Below, piece after piece: positions 47,646-56,328 of a stretch of DNA of 56,328 bases; position 1 is the stretch's first letter; the number at the start of each line of letters is the position of its first letter. This DNA comes from Bdellovibrionales bacterium (GTDB lineage: Bacteria; Bdellovibrionota; Bdellovibrionia; Bdellovibrionales; Bdellovibrionaceae), in contig JADJOV010000016.1 in the NCBI GenBank assembly GCA_016713585.1, positions 1-56,328 of the forward strand, in the 5' to 3' direction. The notes beneath the pieces were generated by a model. The model worked only from the letters and a program-made list of their open reading frames with translations, was not told the origin of the DNA and did no database searches. The position numbers and the translations under genes are program-made.

Positions 47646-48566
47646 GTGTTAGATCTAAAGTTGACCAAATATCTGGCTGTTTTGTGTTTGTGTTCTGTAA
47701 CTGCTTTTGCTGGTCATTCAGATAAGCAGAAAAAAAAGCAAACGACCCACAGGCAACGGGTGATGGTTGAAAACCAGCAAGAGGCAACGAGGGAACTCAA
47801 GAGAATAGCAGGGGCTGACGAGGAGCTTCGAGTTCACTACAAAATTACGCGGATGATCGTTTCTGATGTCACTGACAAATTCTTAAATAAGTATTCACCC
47901 AGTTTCGACAATGTTCAGCTCTCGGCAATTCAGAATGGTTCAGGCCAGAATTATTCACCGAATTATAAGGCACAGGATGATAGTGCAGATCCAGAAGGTA
48001 GGGTAGAGGAAAGGACGAGCAAGACTCAGAAGTCATCTCTGGCAAAAGAAACAAATATTCAGCCTGGAGCCATTTCTGAATGGGCTGACGAGATCATTAA
48101 TGTTGGGACTAAGGTTTGGAGCATTATCGAGGCCGGCCGTCCAGTCTCGAGTCAAAAGATTGAATCTGCAAATGCTCTTCCCAAAGGTGTTGAAGAGTGG
48201 ACAGATTTGCAGGGGTGGAGTGCTCCGGTCTCAAGGGTCTATTCGATTGTCTATGAAAATGGTTTTGGTATAACCATGATAGATTTGACATTTCGGGTGA
48301 CTTTCAACTACGGCGGAAACTACCGTGGCCGTGGAAAATATATCGCAAACGCATCGGTTCAAATAGAGAATCTTCGAATTGGATTCGGAGGAATAAAATA
48401 TGATGTGCAAGTTGATGTGCCGGCGGTATTCAATCAAGGAACAACTGAGGATCCAATTGCGGGCATGCAGTTAAATATCAAAAGAGTTGCAGATACTATA
48501 TTTTCCAGAAATGAAAACACAGATTCTTTTTTCCTAAATGGACTGGGAGTCTTGGAAAAATTTTGA
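47646..48566 (+). CDS. Hypothetical exported protein
   Basis: 306 residues from GTG 47646. A signal peptide LTKYLAVLCLCSVTAFAG ends near residue 23. A Lys/Gln/Arg-rich region, then a beta-rich domain (about 195-290) with alternating hydrophobic residues (SRVYSIVYENGFGITMIDLTF, KYIANASVQIENLRIGF) follow. No enzyme motif is seen. The domain resembles those of many uncharacterised outer-membrane-associated proteins of bdellovibrios, by feel only. It precedes the hydrolase gene by 138 bases. Confidence 0.6.
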   Translation: MLDLKLTKYLAVLCLCSVTAFAGHSDKQKKKQTTHRQRVMVENQQEATRELKRIAGADEELRVHYKITRMIVSDVTDKFLNKYSPSFDNVQLSAIQNGSGQNYSPNYKAQDDSADPEGRVEERTSKTQKSSLAKETNIQPGAISEWADEIINVGTKVWSIIEAGRPVSSQKIESANALPKGVEEWTDLQGWSAPVSRVYSIVYENGFGITMIDLTFRVTFNYGGNYRGRGKYIANASVQIENLRIGFGGIKYDVQVDVPAVFNQGTTEDPIAGMQLNIKRVADTIFSRNENTDSFFLNGLGVLEKF

Positions 48567-48704
48567 TGAGAATCTCTGAAGATTTTTGAGGAGATCTATG
48601 TCGAAACCCTGTTTGAGTCAATGTTTTCTCGACCAAAGGCCACTTGCGCGGATAAGTTACCCAGCTATCATTAAGAAAGAAGAAATTTCTTTGGTGGAGG
48701 GTGT

Positions 48705-50776
48705 ATGCTCAGGGTGTTGCTTGTCATGGTTGGATTTTTGGTATCGTCTTGTTCAACCACGAACCCTCGGGGACCCAGTGGTAGTCTGACAGGGTCTATT
48801 TCAAAACCTCGTCATTTTGTGATTACGATTCATGGAGTGCGCGGAAACGACGTTACGTTTGGGGACTTTCATAGCATAGTCAAAGTAAATCTTCCGGCGA
48901 TTGATCCTCACTTCGAAGTGGTTCCAGTCAATTGGACTTATCCGGTAGGGATAGCGGTTGACAATAGACAGGAACAATTCGCCTGGGAGCCCCATACAAT
49001 CGCAGATAGGTTTAATCGGGAAATGTTTCTTAATTCTGATGCAAAACTAAAGAACCTCCAGCCGAATGACAAAATATCTCTTGTTGCCTATTCCATGGGT
49101 GGACTCATGGCGATGACTTGGTACTATGACACAATGTTTAACTTTGAAAATGCACCAGCACTCAAAGCAAGATATGCGTCTCCAGAGTATCAAAAGGCCC
49201 TTCCAACTCTTCACCAGGCTCTAAGTCAGGTGGAAAATATAATTGGCCTTGGAGCCGTCTACTGGGGCTCTTTGGAAGCTGAATTTGGTTGGTCCATTTT
49301 TGAAAAGGGTGAGCTCTCTGAAGCACAGCGGGCAATTCCGAAGGTGAAGGCAGCATGCCGGTCTGCGGCTCTGTCAAATATCGTGAGAGGGACCAGTCTT
49401 ATGGGACAAGCCTGGAGAGTGGTGACGAGGGCTAATGCCAAATCAACTGCTGCGGAAAACCAAGACAGATTTATTTCGAGTTTAGTGGCTGGTATGTGCG
49501 GCAGCGTTCAAAATATGCCGGATGTTGTGGTCAATAGTCTGGATGCTTTGGTTCTAGATAAAGTTGTGAAAGATTTCAGATTAGCCATCAGAGAATATGG
49601 GAATCTACATTCTAGTGAACTAGACAATATGCGCTTAACATCTGAGCCAATTAATTCTATGAGAATCGCACGAATTAACCACATGAAAAATCCTGAGCTG
49701 CGGGTTAAATACGCAGCCAGATGGACGAGCATTGTTGGTGTATTTCCCTGCTTGGGAAAGGTGGGAGACGACCAGAGCTGCCAGAATTTCAGCAATCCTA
49801 AATACAAAGATCTGAATACGGCTTTGACGACAATATTTTCTGGAAATTTGAGGCGTGAGACTGACGGGGCTGTCGCTAGTCCCAATACGGTAGCAGATTT
49901 TCTGTTTTATTCAGAAAGGCTTGATCCAGATCGCGGCCCGCTGAAAAGTGTAATCACTCAGGAAGAATTTTATAATACGGCTGATTTGGATCTTCAGGCT
50001 GCGGCTGCGCAACCCGCGAGGAAGAGCCTCAATCAAGAGGTCTTTGTTGAAAATATGCACGCGACCTTATCGCCAGCCCTTGAAGCGATCGGAACCATTG
50101 GTCAAAGCATTAACGCGGATCTGTTGAATTTTGACAAAAGTTTAGGTCAAGACGTAGCGATTATAAACAAAGAATGTGAATATCCTATGGCTTGCAAGCA
50201 TCCTAATTATAAGTATATTTTGCAGACACTCTCTGGTTGTGAAGCTGGCTCCACCGCCCCATGTAATCAGGATCTTGTTGATCAGTTTTTCGGGGTTTCT
50301 GGAGGCAATTCCAATCGGATGGGGGCGAGTCAGCTCCTTCGATCACAAATGGGAAGCTATATTTTGAATTTCAATATTCGCCTTCCCGCAGACTTCAATC
50401 AAAAGGAGCCTCTGCTCACAAGCTGCTGAAGAACTTCGAAATCCTAGGAATGCATGCGGGCTCTGGAAAAGCAGACAAGGCCTACTCCGAAAATCGGGTG
50501 GATAAGTCCACAGATCCGTTTCTTCACCAAATTGGACGAAGTTCTGAAATAATTAGCTCCTATGCCACTTTGGATCAAAGAAATCAAATCCTGAGAGTGT
50601 TTTACATTGGCCGGGCATTTCCTAAGCGAGGAAAGGAGTCCCAGGCTCGGGCAATTCTTAATGCGGGCGTGCCTGTGACGATCAAAGTCAACCTGCCGGG
50701 GCTCAAATCGAGAACAGTCCAGGCTCTGGTCAAACCCACTTATACCACCTATGTTGATATGTTTATGCAGCGATAA
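48705..50776 (+). CDS. Exported lipoprotein of the alpha/beta hydrolase fold (frameshifted)
   Basis: MLRVLLVMVGFLVSSC is a lipoprotein signal (lipobox VSSC). VITIHGVRGN forms the oxyanion strand and VAYSMGGLMAM (about 118-128) the nucleophile elbow GxSxG, with Ser as nucleophile. The domain probably hydrolyses an ester or amide in the envelope. The frame breaks around 50405-50425; the next frame continues HKLLKNFEILGMHAG to 50776, about 690 residues in total. The 300 residues after the hydrolase core are unrecognised. The catalytic His is likely in the C-terminal part. Confidence 0.7.
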
Positions 50777-50883
50777 CGCGATTGCTGCTGGTTGCAATTC
50801 ACCAGAAATTTGGATCAAATAGCATGAGGGGTGTGGCTTTTTCTAAAAGGGGACCGCTGATGAGGGGAGTTCATATTTTTAAA

Positions 50884-51866
50884 ATGACTGAAATAGTAAT
50901 GACTAAAGTCCGATGGATGCTCGTGCCCATGCTTTTGTTTGGGTTTATTTTTTCTCCCTTGCCTGGCATTGCCCAAAGTGGAGTGGAAAATAAGGTCATC
51001 GAAGCAACGGCCAGAAACATTGTTCTGGTCCCAGGTTTTTTTAATTCATTAGTCCCAGCTCTAAATCGTCAAGGTGATCCGTGGAAGCAGCCATATTTTA
51101 GTCGCGATATAATTCAGGGTTTAACGGAGGCTGGGTACAAAACTTGGGTGGTCGATAATTTGAATCCTGTCGGGGGAATCGAGGAAAATGGGAAAAGGTT
51201 ACTGGATTTTTGACTGCCCGCAGACAAGATTTTGGTGACCAGCCTGTTGTTCTTGTCGGGCATAGTGCAGGAGGCCTCTATGCGCTTTATGCTATTGCCC
51301 ACGGAGATTTTAACATAGCTCAGTTTATTGCAGTCAATACTCCATTTCGCGGACTTAAATTTTTGACAACACTTGAAAACAACCACATTCCGATTAAGAC
51401 CATCGCAGCCCCATTCTGTTTAGAAAATCTTATAGGGCTTAATGAAGAAAACGTGAGAGTATTTATCAATTCTCTCAGTATCAGGAAGCCATTGCGGATT
51501 GATGTCTTTGCGAGCTATCAAGCCTCTCGAATTGATACCTGGAATTATCGTTCACTTTCGGCTCCAATGAATGTTTTTCAGGCCCTTGCCAATGAAGCCT
51601 CTGACGGGATTGTGACTTTGCGATCAGCCTGGGCTTCTCAGGATTTGTCAGCCAAGAATAGTCATTTTGAAATTTACAATCACCCTCAAACCGTGGACTT
51701 GGAACATTGGGAGATGGCAGCTGATTATCGTTTTTTCAATTTAGCCGGAGTGTGGAATACAAATGCGTTGAGACGGGCTCAAAGAAAAGCCTATGTTGAT
51801 ATTTTGAAGTCATCTGGCATCCCACCAACCAAGCAATTCCAAACGATTCAAGAGCAAAGACCTTGA
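50884..51866 (+). CDS. Exported triacylglycerol lipase-like alpha/beta hydrolase (frameshifted)
   Basis: About 327 residues. ATG 50884 (or 50899) starts a signal peptide (KVRWMLVPMLLFGFIFSPLPG). IVLVPGFFNS carries the oxyanion region, LTEAGYKTWVVDNLNPVGG the usual following helix, and VVLVGHSAGGLYALY the nucleophile Ser. Late Asp and His candidates are NEASDGIVTLR and VDLEHWEMA. The frame breaks at TTTTT 51207-51211; the next frame starts LTARRQDFG in the right place. It is the second exported hydrolase in a row after the lipoprotein at 48705. Confidence 0.78.
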
Positions 51867-51884
51867 TATGATGCCAGGACGGTC

Positions 51885-53434
51885 ATGAAGAGGCGAGAAT
51901 TTTTACGAACGGGTGTGAAGACCGCCGTTGCCGCGGCGTCGGTGTCCGTCGGTGGACTCTCCTTGGTTGGATGCACAACTTTTGATCGTCTGTTTTCCTG
52001 GAGCGTGAAAATCTTGAGGACGAAGTCATAATCATAGGTGCAGGTGCTGCTGGCTTGATGGCCGGTTTTGAGCTTAAGAAAAAGCGAATTCCGTTTCGCA
52101 TTTTCGAGGCCAGTTCACGAGTTGGTGGACGAGTTTGGTCCGTTGAACAAGGTCGTGAGCTTGGCTCGATTGCAGAGATGGGTGCTGAGTTTTTTGAAGA
52201 GCGGCATCAGATTTTATTTGCCCTCAGCCGAGAACTCAACTTTGAAACCCAAGAGGTTGAATTTGACAATAAGCTTGAACCGTTGATGCTTTTTGCTCAG
52301 GGTCGGTGGTGGCCCTCTCGGGAGCTGAGAAGTAAAATTAGAAATTCAACTGCGCAAATATTTCGAGTTAAATTGAAATTATTGCCATTGAATGTTTCGA
52401 AAAACTTGTTTGAGTTTCTGGAAACTCCTGAGGCCCAGGGGTTAGATCAAGTGAATGTTTTGGACCTGTGGCAACGGCAGCGTCTTCATTTTGATCCCGT
52501 GATGCGGAGTTATTTTGAAGCTCAATGTTTGCGAAACCTGGGGGCAGGATTGTCCGAGACCTCAGGTTTAGCATGGCTATTGAATTTCGAGAAAGACGAG
52601 CGTTCTCGAAGGCTATACCGAATTGTTGGCGGTTATCAGAGGCTCACCACCATTCTTTTTGATCGATTGTCTGGGGTGATTCCAGGCTACCGAGTTCGGT
52701 TTGAAAGTCCTTTATCTGAAATTGAGAGGGTGGATGAGGAATCCTATCGTTTGCATTTTGAAACCCCTGGAGGCCCTAAGGTTTATAAAACAAAATATGT
52801 GATTATGGCGCTCCCATTCAGTCAGATAAGTAAAATCAAAGGGTTGCAGAATATTCATTTGGGAGACTCAAAAATCAGGGCCATCGCGGCGCTCAGAACC
52901 TCTCAACCAATTAAGTCAGTTCTATCATTTCCTGAAGCTTTTTGGCGAATGAAGAATGATCGTGCGCCAGGAAATCAGGGGCGTTGGATCGGCGGGTCTT
53001 ATTTTCAGGGAACATGGGATTCTAGCTGGCCAGGCAAGGGGCGGGGCTTTCAGTTATCCTTGTTGCAAATAGCGCAGAAGTTCAAAGATAGCTCAGAGAG
53101 GCAACTCAATTTGGGCGCACCAAATAATGAAATGGATTCGATAGTGCGGGAGATCAGTCAGCTCACGACTAAAGCTCCAAAGTTGCGGACAGAAGATGTT
53201 CAGTCATTAAATTGGGGTCAGCAGAAATTTTTTGGTGGCGACCATATTGTCTATCAACCAGGTCAGTTGACCCAATTCAATCCTTCCATTTGGACTCCAG
53301 AGGGACTTGGACGCTTGCAGTGGGCCGGGGAATACACTAATGCCACGGACTCAGGAACTGTGGCCGGTGCTTTGATGTCAGGGCTCAAAGCGGCACAGAA
53401 CATGAAAGAAATTTATAAATTCAGGAAGATCTAG
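51885..53434 (+). CDS. Tat-exported flavin-containing amine oxidase-like lipoprotein (frameshifted)
   Basis: ATG 51885 starts MKRREFLRTGVKTAV, a twin-arginine signal, followed by SVGGLSLVGC, a lipobox, so it should be a folded-exported lipoprotein. The frame breaks near 52000 (TGGAG); the next frame continues ENLEDEVIIIGAGAAGLMAG, the FAD Rossmann fold, then EASSRVGGRVWSV, and ends WAGEYTNATDSGTVAGALMSG, the flavin amine-oxidase end. About 515 residues. Substrate unknown (polyamine or amino acid oxidation in the periplasm is possible). Confidence 0.85.
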
Positions 53435-53503
53435 GCTTTCCGATTGCATATTATCGAGAAATTAGTAGATTGCCTCGAACTTCAACTTTTTCAGAGGATT
53501 TTC

Positions 53504-54165
53504 ATGACTGACTCCAGTTCGAAAACAGATTTTTTCCTATCCCAGGTCCTGAAGACACCAATGATTCAGAATGGATTAATAAAGGCTGAAAAAATCCAAA
53601 AAATCGAGAAAAATTTTATTCAGATTATGGAAACGTTGGGCCTGGATCTTTCTTGATGACTCGTTGGGTGAAACTCCCCACCGATTGGCTTTGAATGTAT
53701 GTAAATGAGATTTTTCAGGACTCGATAGTCACTAACTTTCCTAAAATGACAACGATTGAAAATAAAATGAACTATGACCAAATGATCGTGGTTCAGAATA
53801 TTGAGGTGATGTCGACCTGTGAGCACCATTTTCAACCGATTCAAGGGCTTGCCACCGTGGCTTATATTCCAAAGAATAAAGTCATTGGCCTATCGAAGAT
53901 CAATCGAATCGTTGACTTCTTTTCTCGGCGCCCTCAGGTTCAGGAAAGACTGACAAAGCAAATATCTGATTGTCTGCAGTCTGTGCTCGAAACAGAGTGT
54001 GTGGCAGTTCATATTAATGCGAAACATTTTTGTGTGATTGCCCGCGGGATCCAGGACACCCATAGTTCGACTTCGACCTCGGATCTTCGTGGACACTTTA
54101 AAACTAAACTCGAAACTCGAAAAGAGTTTCTCCTTCATTGCGCAACCAAGGCCCGGGAGATTTAA
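53504..54165 (+). CDS. folE: GTP cyclohydrolase I (two frameshifts)
   Basis: ATG 53504 behind CAGAGGA. The frame breaks near 53655 and again near 53692; restored, the part reads DLSDDSLGETPHRLAL, MYVNEIFQ. Then STCEHHFQPIQG gives the zinc Cys and catalytic His, SKINRIVDFFSRRPQVQERLT and CVIARGIQDTHSST follow. About 215 residues, as expected. It makes dihydroneopterin triphosphate, the first step to folate. Its stop and the pepN start overlap (TAATG). Confidence 0.93.
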
Positions 54166-56328
54166 TGGAACCCACTCGCGTTTATCTCAAAGACTACCAG
54201 CCTCCCGGCTTTGAAGTGAAGCATATCGATTTGCATTTTGATTTGAGGGAAGATTTTGTGGTTGTGACAAACCAAATGTCTCTGAGAAGACTCAAAACGG
54301 GTTCGCTTGAGTTGGATGGTGTTCAGCTCAAACTGCGATCCCTGGAGTTGAGGAGCACTTCTGGCGGCGTTCAGTTGATGGGAGCCTCTGACTATCGAAT
54401 CGAAAAAGACAAACTGATCCTGGATCATTTACCCGAAGAGTTTGAGCTCAAAATAGTCACTGAAATAAAACCTCAGGAAAATGCGTCATTGGAAGGTCTA
54501 TATAAATCAGGTTCGATTTTTTGCACTCAGTGTGAAGCTCAGGGATTTCGAAAAATTACTTATTTTTGGATCGTCCGGATGTCATGACTTCCTATACCGT
54601 CACCATTGAAGCTGACGAGCAGAAATATCCTCAGCTTCTTTCAAACGGTGACAAAATTCACCAGAAAATACTTGGAGAAGGACGTCACCAGGTGGTTTGG
54701 CGAGATCCTCACAAAAAGCCAAGCTATTTGTTCGCTTTGGTGGCCGGAGATCTAGGGGTGATTCAGGATCACTATAAAACCACGAGTGGACGTGAGGTTT
54801 TGCTAGAGATTTTTGCGCCTCATGGCCAGCAGTCTCGATGTTACCACGCAATGAGTTCCTTAAGAAATCGATGAAGTGGGATGAAGAGAGAGATTTGTTT
54901 GTGAGTATGATTTAAACAATTTTATGATTGTCGCGATTGATGATTTTAATGGCGGCGCGATGGAAAATAAGGGCTTAAATATTTTTAATTCGCGGCTGAT
55001 TATGGCCGATCCCACCATCGCTACAGATGCCGACTACCGGTCGATTGAGTCTGTGGTGGCCCATGAGTATTTTCATAACTGGACCGGGAATCGAGTGACT
55101 CTGCGGGATTGGTTTCAGCTCTCGCTGAAAGAGGGTCTCACAGTTTTTCGAGATCAAGAATTCTCGGCAGATGTTGGAGATCGGGGACTTCAGCGAATCG
55201 AAGATGTGGATAGCTTACGGAGTCGACAGTTTAGTGAGGATGCAGGACCGAATGCGCACCCAGTGCGGCCCGAGTCTTGTTTGAGCGTGGATAACTTTTA
55301 TACCGCAACGATCTACGAAAAAGGCGCAGAGCTGATTCGAATGATGCAGATTCTGACCGGACGCTTGGGTTTTCGCAAGGGGATGGATAATTATTTTAAT
55401 AAATTTGATGGACAAGCTGTGACGACCGATGATTTTGCTCAGGCTATTTCGGAGGTGAACGGTTTGGATTTTTCGCAGTTTAAACTCTGGTATCAACAAT
55501 TTGGAACCCCGAAAATTGAGGTCCTGGACGAGTACGATTCCACGCGGGAAGAATACCGGCTCACTTTAAAGCAATCTATTCCCAAAACAGAGAAGCAGCC
55601 GGAACCAAGGCCGTTTCATATTCCAGTTTTATTGGGGCTTCTCGATCGGCAGGGAAAAGAAATCACCTTGCCGGCAGACGAGGTGAGTTTTAATACAGAT
55701 CAGGAAGCTGTGCTTCACTTGAAGCGCATGGAAGAGACTTTTGTCTTTAAGAATCAAAAAGCAAAGCCAATTCCATCCCTCTTTCGAGAGTTCTCAGCTC
55801 CGGTGGAGGTCCTTTGGGAGGCTCCGCTCGAGGACCTTTTGGTTCTTATGCAAAAAGATCGAGATGGTTTTAATCGACGCGAAATGGCCCAGCAAATTTA
55901 TTTGCGAGTTTTGAATGATCTGATGAGGGGCGCGTCCAAGGTCCCAGCGAGTCTTCTGAAGGTTCTTAAAGAGGTTTTGCAGGATCAAAAGATTGATGCC
56001 GGATTTAAGGCGGCGCTGATGACTTGGCCTTCGGACGCTATGATTCTCCAGACGCTCAAAACTTTGGACGTGAGCGCTTTGAGGCTTGCACGAGAGGGAT
56101 TTCAAACCCAGGTTGCAGTTGCCTGTGAATCGCAGCTCAGGGCTTTATATTTGGATCTTCACAAAGAGCCTTTTTTGACTGAAATTTCAACTCGAGCCTT
56201 CGGAGTTCGAAATCTTAAAGCCAGAGTCCTTGCGATTCTACAATCGTTACCTGAAAGTGATGGAAATGGTGACTCTTCTGGCGTGCTAGCCCTGATTGAG
56301 ACCCAGTATTATCAGAGTAAAATATGAC
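54165..56328 (+). CDS. pepN: Aminopeptidase N, M1 family (three frameshifts, truncated by window end)
   Basis: ATG 54165. The N-terminal beta domain (EPTRVYLKDYQPPGF) is followed by catalytic GAMENKGLNIFNS and the zinc site HEYFHNWTGNRV with the downstream Glu in KEGLTVFRDQEF, typical of E. coli PepN. Frame changes occur at about 54565 (T-run in TATTTTTGG), 54862 and 54893; each new frame goes on with family sequence (LDRPDVMTSYTVTIEADE, KKSMKWDEER, YDLNNFMIVAI). The C-terminal helical domain is cut off at 56328. It releases N-terminal amino acids from peptides. Confidence 0.95.

Noticed and set aside
48586..48789. Cys-rich frame before the lipoprotein hydrolase
   Set aside because: It overlaps the hydrolase start, and its own start has no support; the hydrolase signal peptide and lipobox are clear.
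19240..54900. Programmed ribosomal frameshifting as common explanation of the split genes
   Set aside because: Breaks need shifts in different directions, are in housekeeping genes never known to be recoded, and lack a shared slippery signal; indel errors are simpler.

Overview
The window is a single contiguous stretch of roughly 45-50 % GC chromosome from a Gram-negative bacterium. It encodes LpxD (lipid A synthesis), TatA, several lipoproteins and AsmA-like and c-type heme envelope proteins. The style of its secreted proteins, an Asn-Cys lipobox, TPR plus winged-helix regulators and Lys/Ala-rich tails suggest the Bdellovibrionota (Bdellovibrio-like bacteria). That placement is inference from style and context; no phylogenetic marker was tested.

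Layout. 1-750: relic of an IS1380-type transposase, then tRNA-Pro(TGG) on the minus strand with a good promoter. 1.0-5.5 kb: small hypothetical genes, a divergent ribosomal-protein locus (S18 versus L28-L24, all without zinc-ribbon cysteine pairs) and a nitrilase-family amidase. 5.5-9.1 kb: ETF-ubiquinone oxidoreductase, a THUMP-domain RNA methyltransferase and a YchJ-like SEC-C protein. 9.35-15.7 kb: a same-strand run of six mostly unrecognised exported or membrane proteins, starting with an exported HD-domain protein; two members end in a similar module resembling SUEL-type lectins. This is the best candidate for an undescribed system. 15.8-24.2 kb: lpxD, a histone H1-like protein with a Tudor-like end, infA, tex, a 32-residue basic protein, a HAD phosphatase and topA. 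24.2-33.8 kb: a TPR/winged-helix regulator, a trypsin-like protease, a secreted protein, lipoproteins, a BFD-type [2Fe-2S] protein, nrnA, greA and an AsmA-like protein.

33.9-46.9 kb: two 643-bp, nearly identical Y1 (RAYT-type) transposase units and an internally deleted IS30 relic surround an aromatic amino-acid operon on the minus strand (tyrA-aroF-aroA-aroC-aminotransferase-aroKDE, then tatA). Its last aro gene fuses shikimate kinase, type I dehydroquinate dehydratase and shikimate dehydrogenase in the order of the C-terminal half of fungal AROM. Only aroB is missing for a route from PEP and erythrose-4-phosphate to tyrosine. The PEP-consuming ppc gene is transcribed divergently from it. 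47.6-56.3 kb: an exported protein, two exported alpha/beta hydrolases, a Tat-exported flavin amine oxidase, folE and pepN, which runs off the end.

A dominating feature is about 22 apparent single-base frameshifts in otherwise well-conserved genes (tex, ppc, aroF, aroKDE, folE, pepN and others), many at or near homopolymers. They look like sequencing or assembly indels rather than gene decay, so the affected genes are annotated over their full reconstructed extent and the break positions are given.
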